Assembly (NCBI GenBank): GCA_049997955.1
Contig: JAEBDY010000010.1
Span: forward strand, 248,001-312,000
Direction of reading: 5' to 3'
From: Umezawaea sp049997955
Lineage (GTDB): Bacteria > Actinomycetota > Actinomycetes > Mycobacteriales > Pseudonocardiaceae
DNA length: 64,000 nt
This document shows, piece after piece, positions 17,977-26,105 of the stretch (position 1 is the stretch's first letter; every line of letters starts with the position of its first letter). The translations under genes and the position numbers were made by a program. A model generated the notes under the pieces. It saw only the letters and a list, made by a program, of their open reading frames with translations. It ran no database searches and was not told where the DNA came from.

Positions 17977-19190
17977 GGCCGCGCCGTCCTCGGGAACAAC
18001 GCCTCCACCAGCCAGCCGCCGTCCGGGGTCGGTCCGACCGCCAGTTCGCCACCGGCGCGCCGGACCCGCTCCCCCATGCCGAGCACCCCGTGCCCACCGC
18101 GCGGCTCCGGTCCCGGCCGACCCGCGTCGTTGCGCACCAGCACCTTCAGCTCCGCCGCGTGGAAGCCGATCGCCACCGCGACCGGCGCGCCCTCGGCGTG
18201 CCGCCGAGCGTTCGTCAGAGCCTCCTGCACCACCCGGTACGCCGCCAGGTCGGTGGCGGGGTCGACCACCCGGTCGTCGCCGCTCACGGTCAGCGACACC
18301 TCCATGCCGGTGGCGGTGGCCGACGCCACGAGGTCCGGCACCCCCGACAGCGCGGACCTGTCCTCCGGTGCGCGCATGACCCCCACCAGCCCGCGCAGCG
18401 CGGTCAGCGTCCGACGGCCCTGCGCGCGGATTCCCAGCAGCACCTCCCGCGCGGCCGCGGGGTCCCGCTCCACCAACCGGTCGGCCGCGCCCGCCTGGAC
18501 CACGATCGCGGACAGGTCGTGCGCCGCGATGTCGTGCAGGTCGCGGGCGATCCGGGCGCGTTCCTCGGCCGCCGCGGCCTCGGCGCGCAGCTCCCGCTCC
18601 ACCTCCAGGTGCCTCACCCTGGCGGCCAGTTCGGCCGTGTAGGCCCGGTTGGCGCGCACGTAGAGCCCGACCAGGCCGGGAATGGCGAAGGTGCCCGCGG
18701 ACGCCAGCACCAGGTCCACCACGTCGGTGCCGTCGTTCGCCCAGAACGTGATCACGGACTGGACGTTGCCGCCCAGCGGGACCGACAGCGCGCCGCCCAC
18801 CGCGTGCCCCACCGCGCCGAGCGCGAGCGTGACGACCGTCGTCCGGCGCGGCAGCAGGGTGGCGACCGCGTACGCGCAGACCGGCACCCCGATCCCGGTG
18901 GGCAGGAAGGTGGCGGGCAGCGCGGTCGCCGCCAGCACGACGGCGGTGGCCAGGGCGAGCGCCGTGCGCGGGGCTTTGCGGCGCACGGCCACCGTGGCGA
19001 TGTCCGCGGTGGAGGCGACGGCCGCGGCGGCGATCACCCACCCGGCGTGCGGGAAGACCCCGTCGTTGACCAGCAGCGCCAACGGCAGCCGCAGCAACCC
19101 CAGCACCACGAGCACCGCGGCCACCACGGCGTCGCGACCGGTCGGCGTCAGTCCGCCGGGTCGCGGTGCCGCCCGCCACCGTCCTGTCAC
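17973..19190 (-). CDS. NarL-family sensor histidine kinase
   Basis: The protein has 405 aa. The start is GTG 19190, overlapping the DUF418 stop as GTGA. The N-terminal half has several hydrophobic membrane segments (for example VVAAVLVVLGLLRLPLALLV). A HisKA_3 dimerisation domain follows with ARIARDLHDIAAHDLSAIV (phospho-His219), then a HATPase (YRVVQEALTNARRHA, GHGVLGMGERVRRAGG). The signal is probably sensed in the membrane, because there is no large extracellular domain. The operon order DUF418-kinase-regulator suggests that the membrane protein takes part in sensing or is the output. Confidence 0.95.
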   Translation of the reverse strand: MTGRWRAAPRPGGLTPTGRDAVVAAVLVVLGLLRLPLALLVNDGVFPHAGWVIAAAAVASTADIATVAVRRKAPRTALALATAVVLAATALPATFLPTGIGVPVCAYAVATLLPRRTTVVTLALGAVGHAVGGALSVPLGGNVQSVITFWANDGTDVVDLVLASAGTFAIPGLVGLYVRANRAYTAELAARVRHLEVERELRAEAAAAEERARIARDLHDIAAHDLSAIVVQAGAADRLVERDPAAAREVLLGIRAQGRRTLTALRGLVGVMRAPEDRSALSGVPDLVASATATGMEVSLTVSGDDRVVDPATDLAAYRVVQEALTNARRHAEGAPVAVAIGFHAAELKVLVRNDAGRPGPEPRGGHGVLGMGERVRRAGGELAVGPTPDGGWLVEALFPRTARP

Positions 19191-20200
19191 CTCGCGGGCT
19201 TCCCTTCGGGCGCGGTGTCCCGTCGACGGAGCGGGAACGACCGCCAGTAGGTGGCGGTGCGCCACAGCCATTCCAGCGGACCATAGCCGAACCGGCTCAG
19301 CCACAGCGGGCTCCACACCGCCTGCACGAGCAGGATCGCCGCGCCGAGCAGGGCCGAGCCGGTCCAGTCCGCCGACCCGCGCAGCCCCATGACCGGTCCC
19401 AGCAGCACGAACAGGACCGTGGCGGTGAGGTAGTTCGTCAGCGCCATCCGCCCCAGCGGCGCGAACACCCGCGTCAGCACGGTTCCCACGGGGGTGTGCA
19501 GCAGCACCAGGAACCCGGCGGCGTACGCACCGGCGACCGCCAGCGAGAACAGCAGCCCGAACCACCGCCCGACCAGTTCGCTCGGCACCGCGGCGACGAG
19601 CGCGTACGCCCCCGCCGCCACCACCGCGAAGCCGGTCGCCGCCACGGCGAGCGCTCTCGTGCGGTGTCCCAGCTCCTCGGCGAACCCGGCACGGGCCAAC
19701 CCGAACCCCAGCGCGAAGAGCCCTGGCAGCACGCCGAACCCGCCCACCCCGAGCACCACACCGCCCACCGCGAGCACGGCTCCGGCCACCAGGCTCACCC
19801 GTGTCGACGCGTAGCTCAACGGCAGCAGCACCAGCAACCCGGTCACCGCGAACGGCAGCAGCACCTCGCCGGGCTGCAGGAGGTGGTGCAGCGCCCCGAA
19901 CACCGCGAGCGCCAGCAACCTGCGCACCACCGGAACCCTGGGCGAGGCCCTCCCCCGCTCCGCCGACCGCAGGAACAACCCGAACCCGAGCCCGAACAGC
20001 AGGTAGAAGATCGGGTAGAACTTGCCGAACACGAACAGCCGCAGCCCGAACGGGACTTCCGACAGGGTCGTGACCATGGACATGGTCTGCGGGATGTTGA
20101 CGAAGATGATGCCGCACAACGCGAATCCGCGCAGCGCGTCCAACGCCTCGATGCGGACTCGGGTCGGAGTGGGTTCGGTGGTCGCCGCCATGCCGATCAT
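19187..20200 (-). CDS. DUF418 (YeiB-like) membrane protein
   Basis: The protein has 337 aa. I chose ATG 20200 because it follows an AGGG site; ATG 20191 is the alternative. The N-terminus RVRIEALDALRGFALCGIIF and the C-terminal DUF418 region (GRMALTNYLTATVLF, YGPLEWLWR) are diagnostic. About ten TM helices are predicted by eye. The molecular function of DUF418 proteins is not established. It is the first gene of an operon with a two-component system and is divergent from a MerR regulator, separated by 133 bp. Confidence 0.9.
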   Translation of the reverse strand: MIGMAATTEPTPTRVRIEALDALRGFALCGIIFVNIPQTMSMVTTLSEVPFGLRLFVFGKFYPIFYLLFGLGFGLFLRSAERGRASPRVPVVRRLLALAVFGALHHLLQPGEVLLPFAVTGLLVLLPLSYASTRVSLVAGAVLAVGGVVLGVGGFGVLPGLFALGFGLARAGFAEELGHRTRALAVAATGFAVVAAGAYALVAAVPSELVGRWFGLLFSLAVAGAYAAGFLVLLHTPVGTVLTRVFAPLGRMALTNYLTATVLFVLLGPVMGLRGSADWTGSALLGAAILLVQAVWSPLWLSRFGYGPLEWLWRTATYWRSFPLRRRDTAPEGKPAR

Positions 20201-20296
20201 CGTCGCCCTCGACCCCCGCGCCGCACCTCCCCCTTGGGACTGATCCCCCCTCCACCTCAGGTACCGGGTTCGAAAGTGGACCGCCACGGGCGGCGC

Positions 20297-20327
20297 TTGA
20301 CCTTGTGGTTACCACAGGGTCGACGAT
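20297..20327 (+). promoter_or_regulatory. MerR-type promoter with spacer dyad; leaderless start
   Basis: A -35 TTGACC (20297-20302) and a weak -10 GACGAT (20322-20327) are separated by 19 bp, the over-long spacer typical of MerR-family promoters. The spacer holds a 23-bp dyad, GACCTTGTGGT-T-ACCACAGGGTC (20299-20321), with 10 of 11 pairs matching. The predicted transcription start falls at about 20334, the ATG of the MerR gene, so the mRNA is probably leaderless. This agrees with the absence of a ribosome site. Confidence 0.72.
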
Positions 20328-20333
20328 GGTGGC

Positions 20334-21179
20334 ATGTTGTCCATCGGCGAGTTCAGCGAAATGTGCCACCTGTCCCCGCAGACGCTGCGGTTCTACCACT
20401 CCGAGGGTCTGCTCGTGCCCGCCGACGTCAACGAGCGGACCGGCTACCGCGGCTACACGTTCGGGCAGGTCGAACAGGCCATGCTGGTCACGGTGCTGCG
20501 CGGCACGGGGATGAGCGTGAAGACGGTCCGGCTCGCTCTCGACGAACGCGACACGGCACCCGGCCTGTTGCGGCAGCACAGCGAGGAGGTCCAGCGCCAG
20601 CGGCGGATCCAGGACGAGGCGATCAGCGACGCCCGCCAGTTCCTCGAGTCGTGGCCGGAGGCGCGCCTGCGCCACGTGCCCGAGACGACCGTGGTGTCGA
20701 AACTGGTGGCCCCACCGCTCTCCGGGCTCGACCACTACGACTGGGACGAGGCCGACGCCGCCTCGTCCTCCGCCATCCGGGACCTGGCCAAGGTGGCGGA
20801 GTCGTGCGGGGCCGTCGTGTCCGGCACGCCGTGGCGGACCTGGGCCATCGAGACGCCGGAGCAGAAGCGGCAGGGCATGACCTCGGACGGCCCGCACTGG
20901 CTGGTCAAGATCCCCGTGGAAGCCGACGGGAAGGCGGTCGCGGCCCTGTCCGGCTCCGTCGACGTGCAGGCGTTCGAAGCACGGGAGGAGTTGGCGATCT
21001 TCATGCCCGGCAAGAGCTCCATGGCCAAGTTCGGCACCGCGCTCACGCACCTGACCACCTACCCCCTGGAAGACGCCTACGTCGACCTGGCCAGCATGCG
21101 TCAGCTGCTGCTCGACGACGGCGTCGAGACCAGCGTGGCGATCCGCAAGATGGAGGACGAGGACGGCGGACTCGCCTGA
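20334..21179 (+). CDS. MerR-family regulator with GyrI/BmrR-like ligand-binding domain
   Basis: The protein has 281 aa. The MerR winged helix is MLSIGEFSEMCHLSPQTLRF, followed by YHSEGLLVPADVNERTGYRG. A coiled-coil dimerisation helix (residues about 75-115) and a C-terminal effector-binding domain of about 160 aa follow. This resembles BmrR/TipA-type drug-sensing regulators. There is no Cys pattern for metal sensing. The gene probably autoregulates through the dyad in its own promoter and may also control the divergent DUF418 operon. Confidence 0.9.
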   Translation: MLSIGEFSEMCHLSPQTLRFYHSEGLLVPADVNERTGYRGYTFGQVEQAMLVTVLRGTGMSVKTVRLALDERDTAPGLLRQHSEEVQRQRRIQDEAISDARQFLESWPEARLRHVPETTVVSKLVAPPLSGLDHYDWDEADAASSSAIRDLAKVAESCGAVVSGTPWRTWAIETPEQKRQGMTSDGPHWLVKIPVEADGKAVAALSGSVDVQAFEAREELAIFMPGKSSMAKFGTALTHLTTYPLEDAYVDLASMRQLLLDDGVETSVAIRKMEDEDGGLA

Positions 21180-21316
21180 CCCCTTCGTGTCGCGGAGGGT
21201 GAGCGGAGCGCCGACGGACCCGCAGGTGAGGAAGGTGCGGCAGGACGTCTCCCGCGCCACCGCTCGGCCGGTCCCCACGACGGGGGTCGACGAACCAGGT
21301 TCGACCGGCCGCGCGC

Positions 21317-21348
21317 GGGGGTGATCCCGCGAGTGCGGGACCACCCCC
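21317..21348 (-). terminator. Terminator of the DUF4832 gene
   Basis: Arms GGGGGTGATCCCGC and GCGGGACCACCCCC pair at 13 of 14 positions around a GAGT loop. The hairpin lies 8 bp after the stop codon of the minus-strand DUF4832 gene. Confidence 0.8.
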
Positions 21349-21355
21349 TGCCGGA

Positions 21356-23038
21356 CTACGACACGCTCACCACGTGCCGGAGGTCGTTCAGCCCGGTGGC
21401 CGCCTCCCACAGGCCCGTGTTTGCCGTCTGCACGGAGTACTCGGGCCGGTCGGGCAGTGCCGGGTCGGCCAGTTCCAGCAGCAGCGCGTAGGTGCCGGGC
21501 GGCAGGGACGACGGCACCGACACGGTCTGCGCCACGGTGTGCGCGCCGGGCAGCCACGTGCGGGGGTCGGCGTCGAGCGGGATCCGCACCACCGCCCGCG
21601 TGGCCGTGTTGCGCAGCACCAGGGCCACGCCTCGCGGGTTGACGGCCGCCGCGTAGCCGTCGTTGGTGAGTCCTATCCGGACGGCGAGGCCCGAGCCGCG
21701 GGCCGCGGTCGCCGGGTACGAGCCGTCGCGCAGCGTGAACCGGTAGCCGAGGCGGTTGGTCACGTCCGCCAGGCAGCCCTGCGCCGCCCAGGACTGGAGC
21801 ACTCCCTGGTGGTAGTCGGTGTTCAGGTACGTCCAGTGGAACCGGGACATCTCCGCCGTGGCGGTGGGGCAGTCCGAGCGTGGCGCGTTCGGGGCGCACG
21901 TCTCGCCGCCCATCGGCACCGCACGGGTCTCGCCCTCCAGGTACGGGTACTCCACCGACGGGTTCTCGTAGGTGCCGAAGTCGTCGGGGCTCGCCAGGAA
22001 GCAGTCGTTGTGGTGGCCCAGCCGCCCGCCGCCGCCCGAGTAGAGCGTGCGCTTGATCTTCGGTGTGCGCAGCTGCACGGCCCTCGTGGCGGGCAGGACG
22101 CTCAGCAGCTTGTCCACCACGGCCTTGCGGTTGGCCCAGTCCGCGGCGGTGACCGCGCCCGCGTTGCCGAAGTTGCGCGTGTAGTACCACTCGCCCCACG
22201 CGCCCACGAAGCCCGCCTGCACCACGCCGATCACGTCCGCGTTCCCCGAGAGGTAGGGCGCGAGCTGGTCCAGGTGGCCGAGCACCCGGTCCTTCGGCGC
22301 GTCGTCACCGGCGTCCGACGCCGTGTAGGCGAAGCGCAGCACCAGTTTCACGCCTGCCGCGCGGGCCGCGGCGAACTGCCGCCGCAACCGGTCCAGCGAG
22401 GACTGGGCGATCGGCGCGGCCTTGTACTCGGCGAGGTAGAACACGCACATCACCAGCGTGATGCCCTGCGACACCCGGTACTGGCGCAGCGTGTCGGCGG
22501 AGAAGTCGGTCTTGTCGCAGTCCCCGGTGTGGTGGTAGAGCCCGCGTTCCGGGTTGGCGACCGCCGCGGTCGACGGCGGGTAGACCGTGCCGCTCCCGCC
22601 GCCGGTGTAGGTGTGGGTCACCTTGGCGGAGGTCTCCACCGGGGCCTCCACCTGGAACACCACGTCGGCGTCGTTCGGGCTCGCCTGCTCCCCGATCGCA
22701 CTCCGCTCCGCGGTCCAGCGGGCCGTCCCGCCCGACGAGGTGAACGGCACCGGTCCCACCGCCGTCCACGCCCAGCCGCCACCGCTGTGCCGGTAGAGCG
22801 TCCCGTTCTCCAGCAGGTAGTCGGCACCCGTTCCCGTCTGGGCGAACCCGGTGCCCGCGTTGCGGTCCACGTCCACGTAGACCCGCGCGAACGCGGGTGT
22901 GCCCGTGAACCCGATCTGGTAGGTGACGGTCGTAGCGGTGCTCGTCACCGACGGGCCGGTGATGGCCGCCCCGGCGGGCGCGGCCGCCGCGCTCGTGGCG
23001 ACGAGCGCCATCACCAGGCCCCACACGAACTTCGGCAC
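21356..23038 (-). CDS. Secreted DUF4832/DUF4874 protein
   Basis: The protein has 560 aa. I chose GTG 23038 over upstream starts because GGAGGA sits 6 nt before it and a signal peptide follows at once (VPKFVWGLVMALVATSAAAA, then PAGA). Residues 30-165 look like a beta-sandwich module. The DUF4874 signature NPERGLYHHT and glycosidase-like TIM-barrel strands follow (KLVLRFAYT, VIGVVQAGFVGAWGEWYYT). The C-terminal DUF4832 beta domain is RIGLTNDGYAAAVNPR. The fold suggests an uncharacterised glycan-active enzyme. Confidence 0.85.
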   Translation of the reverse strand: MPKFVWGLVMALVATSAAAAPAGAAITGPSVTSTATTVTYQIGFTGTPAFARVYVDVDRNAGTGFAQTGTGADYLLENGTLYRHSGGGWAWTAVGPVPFTSSGGTARWTAERSAIGEQASPNDADVVFQVEAPVETSAKVTHTYTGGGSGTVYPPSTAAVANPERGLYHHTGDCDKTDFSADTLRQYRVSQGITLVMCVFYLAEYKAAPIAQSSLDRLRRQFAAARAAGVKLVLRFAYTASDAGDDAPKDRVLGHLDQLAPYLSGNADVIGVVQAGFVGAWGEWYYTRNFGNAGAVTAADWANRKAVVDKLLSVLPATRAVQLRTPKIKRTLYSGGGGRLGHHNDCFLASPDDFGTYENPSVEYPYLEGETRAVPMGGETCAPNAPRSDCPTATAEMSRFHWTYLNTDYHQGVLQSWAAQGCLADVTNRLGYRFTLRDGSYPATAARGSGLAVRIGLTNDGYAAAVNPRGVALVLRNTATRAVVRIPLDADPRTWLPGAHTVAQTVSVPSSLPPGTYALLLELADPALPDRPEYSVQTANTGLWEAATGLNDLRHVVSVS

Positions 23039-23124
23039 TCGGTCCTCCGTTTCCGCCCGCGGCGCGGACCCCATTAACCCACCGTGCGACTTCGGGTGGG
23101 CGGTCGGGGTCACCCCCCGCGGCG

Positions 23125-24081
23125 CTACCGCGGAACGAGCACCACCCGGCCGCCGGTCGTGCCACCGGCCTGCCGTTCCCACGCGGCGGTGACGTCGTCC
23201 AGCGGCACGACCTCGTGCGTCACGGACAGCTCGTGGCGGGCGATCGCGTTCGCCACGACACCGATGCCCTCCGCCCGCTGCGCGGCGGTGAGCTCCTTGT
23301 TGGTGTACCCGAGCAGCCTCAGGGAGCGGCCGTAGAGCACCGTCGCGTCCAGCGGGCACGTCGAGCCCGCGCTCGCGCCGAGCGTGACCATGCGGCCGCC
23401 GGGGCGCAGCACGTGGGCGGCGGCCGCGGCGGGCACGCCGAACAGCGGGTCGAGCACGAGGTCGGCCGAGCCGTCGCAGGCCGCGAGGAAGCGGCCCACC
23501 AGCTCCAGGTGGTCGTCGGTGTCCAGCGCCACCACGGCGTCGGCTCCCGCCGCGGCGGCACGGGTCCTGGCGTCCGCGGACCGGGCCGCGGCGACGACCC
23601 GGCGCGCTCCGGCGAGGCGGGCCAGCCGCACGGCCGCCTGCCCCACGACGCCACCGGCACCGAGCACGACGACCTGCTCCCCCGCCACCAGGCCACCGCG
23701 CCACGTCAACGCCATGTGCGCGGCCACGGCCGACAGCCCGGCCGCGGCGACCAGCACCGGATCGACGCCCGCCGGCAACTCGACCAGGTCGCTGCGGCGG
23801 ACGGCCACCGCGGCCGCCATGCTGCCGTCCTCGGGCGCCGTGCCCGCCGCCGTCGGGAACCAGACCAGCCGCCCCTCGGCCGTCCCCACGCCCTGGACAC
23901 CGGGGACGTAGGGCGTGCGCGGCACACCGTGGTAGGACTTCCCGCCCGCGCACAGCAGGTCCAGCGGGGTGATCGGCGCGGCCAGCACCTCGACCACGAC
24001 CTCGCCCGCACCCGCGCGGGGCGTCTCCCGGTCGGTCACCACGGGCGGCAGGCCCGGCAGGCGGATCTCCGCCGCGCGCAT
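23125..24081 (-). CDS. MDR-type (zinc-independent) NADP-dependent reductase, last gene of the LigAB operon
   Basis: The protein has 318 aa from ATG 24081; GTG 24087 overlaps the LigA stop and is an alternative start. It is a quinone-oxidoreductase-like MDR enzyme with a GroES-like N-terminus (VVVEVLAAPITPLDLLCAGG), a Rossmann loop (VVLGAGGVVGQAAVRLARLA), and no structural-zinc Cys cluster. Such enzymes reduce enoyl or enone bonds with NADPH. Its place at the end of a ring-cleavage operon suggests reduction of an unsaturated cleavage product. This is inference. Confidence 0.88.
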   Translation of the reverse strand: MRAAEIRLPGLPPVVTDRETPRAGAGEVVVEVLAAPITPLDLLCAGGKSYHGVPRTPYVPGVQGVGTAEGRLVWFPTAAGTAPEDGSMAAAVAVRRSDLVELPAGVDPVLVAAAGLSAVAAHMALTWRGGLVAGEQVVVLGAGGVVGQAAVRLARLAGARRVVAAARSADARTRAAAAGADAVVALDTDDHLELVGRFLAACDGSADLVLDPLFGVPAAAAAHVLRPGGRMVTLGASAGSTCPLDATVLYGRSLRLLGYTNKELTAAQRAEGIGVVANAIARHELSVTHEVVPLDDVTAAWERQAGGTTGGRVVLVPR

Positions 24082-24083
24082 GC

Positions 24084-24443
24084 TCACGTGCTGATGTCCG
24101 GGTAGGGCAGGCCCACGTGCGACAGCCGCCGCGCGTAGTCGAGCTGGAACCCCAGCCCCTCGTGGTCGCGTTCGAACATCGCGATGAACAGGGTCAGCGT
24201 CAGGAACGGGTGGGCGCCCATCGCGAACAGCGTCGGGTAGTCGTGGGTGCGCAGCGCCTCGCGTTCCGCCTCGTCGAACGCGAGCCAGGTGGACCGCTCC
24301 TCGTCGACGCAGCCGAGGAGCCGGTTGGCGTGCTCGGACTCCCACCACGCGACCGTGCCCACGGGGTCCTCGCGGTACCGCTCCACGAGGTCCTGGTCGC
24401 GGTCGACGGTGAAGAGGAACTTGTTCAGCAGGTACTTGCTCAT
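24084..24443 (-). CDS. ligA: LigA-type small (alpha) subunit of extradiol dioxygenase
   Basis: The protein has 119 aa. ATG 24443 overlaps the LigB stop as ATGA. It belongs to the protocatechuate 4,5-dioxygenase alpha-chain family: an all-helical protein with segments VDRDQDLVERYREDP and GAHPFLTLTLFIAMF. It is slightly shorter than the roughly 139-aa Sphingobium LigA. In the family the alpha chain caps the beta-subunit active site. It is therefore expected to form a complex with the LigB-type protein encoded directly upstream. Confidence 0.85.
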   Translation of the reverse strand: MSKYLLNKFLFTVDRDQDLVERYREDPVGTVAWWESEHANRLLGCVDEERSTWLAFDEAEREALRTHDYPTLFAMGAHPFLTLTLFIAMFERDHEGLGFQLDYARRLSHVGLPYPDIST

Positions 24444-25303
24444 CGCGCACCGCCCTGCGGGTACCAGGTGAAGTAGGCCTCCATCGTGTGGAACAGGTCG
24501 AACGTGTCGACGTAGTCGGCCTTCCGGCCGTCCCCGGCGACGCCCATCATCAGCATGAAGTCCATGAACCCGTGGGTGGCGTTGCCCGGCAGGTGCAGGC
24601 TGTCCAGGCTCACCTCGGCCAGGCACTCCTCGATGTCGCCGCCCGCGATCCACTCGACGGCCTTCCGGTCGAACTCCGGGTCGGGGCCGTGCGGGCCGAA
24701 CTGCCGGGGCCCGCCCAGTTCGAGGGACAGGTGCCCGGTGCCGATCACGGCGACGCGCTGGTCGGACGGCCACGACTCGATCAGCTGCCGGATCGTGCGC
24801 CCGAGCTGGACGAACCGCTTGGGCTGCGGCAGCGGTGGCGCGAAGATGTTGGTGTAGATGGGAACGATCGGCAGGTCGGCCTCGGGGCGCAGCGTGATGA
24901 TCGGGCACGTGATGGAGTGGTCGATCCGCAGCTCGTTGGAGAACGCCAGGTCGAACCCCGCGTCCATGCCCTCGCGCAGCACGTACGCCGACAGGTCCTC
25001 CTGTCCTTTGAGGAGCATCCTCGGCAGCCCGAACTCGCGCTGCTCGTTCGCCCAGTTCGCGTCGTAGAACGGGGCCTTGCCCACCAGGAACTGGGGCATG
25101 TTGTCCAGCCACAGCTGGTGGAAGTGGTCCGAGCCGACCATCACCAGCACGTCGGGCCGCGCTTTCGTGAGGGTCTCGCGGAACGCCTCCACCTTGCGCA
25201 CCCACTCGTCGGCGAACGGTGGCCGGTCCTCCCCCGTCGCGGTGCTGGCGCGGTAGTAGAACGGGTGGTGCGTGGACGCGATGACCGCGACCAGTTCAGC
25301 CAT
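24440..25303 (-). CDS. ligB: LigB-type catalytic (beta) subunit of class III extradiol dioxygenase
   Basis: The protein has 287 aa. ATG 25303 lies inside the end of the upstream gene (8-bp overlap). Non-haem iron and active-site candidates are visible: H12/H13 (ASTHHPFY), H60/H62 (VGSDHFHQ) and the GTGHLSLEL histidine. Overall length and layout match LigB/DesZ-like enzymes that open protocatechuate, 3-O-methylgallate or gallate next to, not between, the hydroxyls. The exact catechol cannot be told from sequence. It pairs with the LigA-type gene that follows. Confidence 0.9.
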   Translation of the reverse strand: MAELVAVIASTHHPFYYRASTATGEDRPPFADEWVRKVEAFRETLTKARPDVLVMVGSDHFHQLWLDNMPQFLVGKAPFYDANWANEQREFGLPRMLLKGQEDLSAYVLREGMDAGFDLAFSNELRIDHSITCPIITLRPEADLPIVPIYTNIFAPPLPQPKRFVQLGRTIRQLIESWPSDQRVAVIGTGHLSLELGGPRQFGPHGPDPEFDRKAVEWIAGGDIEECLAEVSLDSLHLPGNATHGFMDFMLMMGVAGDGRKADYVDTFDLFHTMEAYFTWYPQGGAR

Positions 25304-26105
25304 GCCGACCTCCGGTGCTCGACTGGGGATCCGGGGGGATCGAGGTGTTGTTGAGGTCCACCGACAGGAAGATGTCGTTGGCGACCGGGCGCCGGATCTC
25401 CTCGGCGAGCTGGCCGATGAGCCCCGCCGTGCGGGCGAGGAGGGCGAAGGCGCGCAGCAGTTCCAGCGGCAGCCCGAGGTCGGCCAGCGCCGCGCCGCAC
25501 GTGCCCGCGCCGTTGAGCGGGAGGGTCTTGCCGAGCACCCGCGGGTGGACGCGGCCGATGGCGGCGAACAGCGCCAGGTGCGGGCCGTGCAGCCCTTCCT
25601 CGGCGGCGATCTCGAAAAGCCGGGGCGTGCGGGGGTCGCCTTCCTTGTGCACGTGGTGCCCGAGGCCGGGGAGGAGCTCCCCCGCCTCGCGCTTGGCGCG
25701 CACCGCGGCCAGGGCGAGGGCGTCCCAGCCCTCGTCGTCGACCGGCAGGCCACCGTCCACACCGGACAGCACGTCGTGCAGGAAGCGACCGCAGTCCTCG
25801 GTGACGCCGAGGAACCGGGAACCCCCGCCCAGCAGGCCCGCGGCGAGCGCGCCCTGGACGGAGTCGGGCGCGGACAGGTAGGTCAGGCGGGTCACGATCG
25901 CGGTGGGGGTGAAGCCGTGGTCGGCCAGCGCGGCGAGCACGGACTCGAAGACCCGCGTCTCGCCCGGTGTCGGCCTGCGCTGGGTGGCCAGCCAGAACGC
26001 CAGCTCGCCGAAGCCGACCTCCCCCATGACGTCCTCGGCGAGGTCCCGGCCCAGCAGCGTGATCGTCTTCGGGCTGGAGGCGCCGAGCGCCGTCGGGTAG
26101 GTCAC
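25296..26105 (-). CDS. Citrate-synthase-fold enzyme, probably a citryl-CoA-lyase-like C-C lyase
   Basis: The protein has 269 aa. GTG 26105 overlaps the CoA-transferase stop as GTGA. It is much shorter than citrate synthase (about 430 aa) and matches stand-alone citryl-CoA-lyase-like proteins. Conserved parts include GLGHHVHKEGDPRTPRLFEI and the catalytic-Asp region VANDIFLSVDLNN. Family members cleave or form citryl-type CoA esters. With a CaiB transferase before it and LigBA after it, it is inferred to cleave a CoA-activated hydroxy-tricarboxylate derived from the opened ring. Confidence 0.85.
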   Translation of the reverse strand: MTYPTALGASSPKTITLLGRDLAEDVMGEVGFGELAFWLATQRRPTPGETRVFESVLAALADHGFTPTAIVTRLTYLSAPDSVQGALAAGLLGGGSRFLGVTEDCGRFLHDVLSGVDGGLPVDDEGWDALALAAVRAKREAGELLPGLGHHVHKEGDPRTPRLFEIAAEEGLHGPHLALFAAIGRVHPRVLGKTLPLNGAGTCGAALADLGLPLELLRAFALLARTAGLIGQLAEEIRRPVANDIFLSVDLNNTSIPPDPQSSTGGRHG

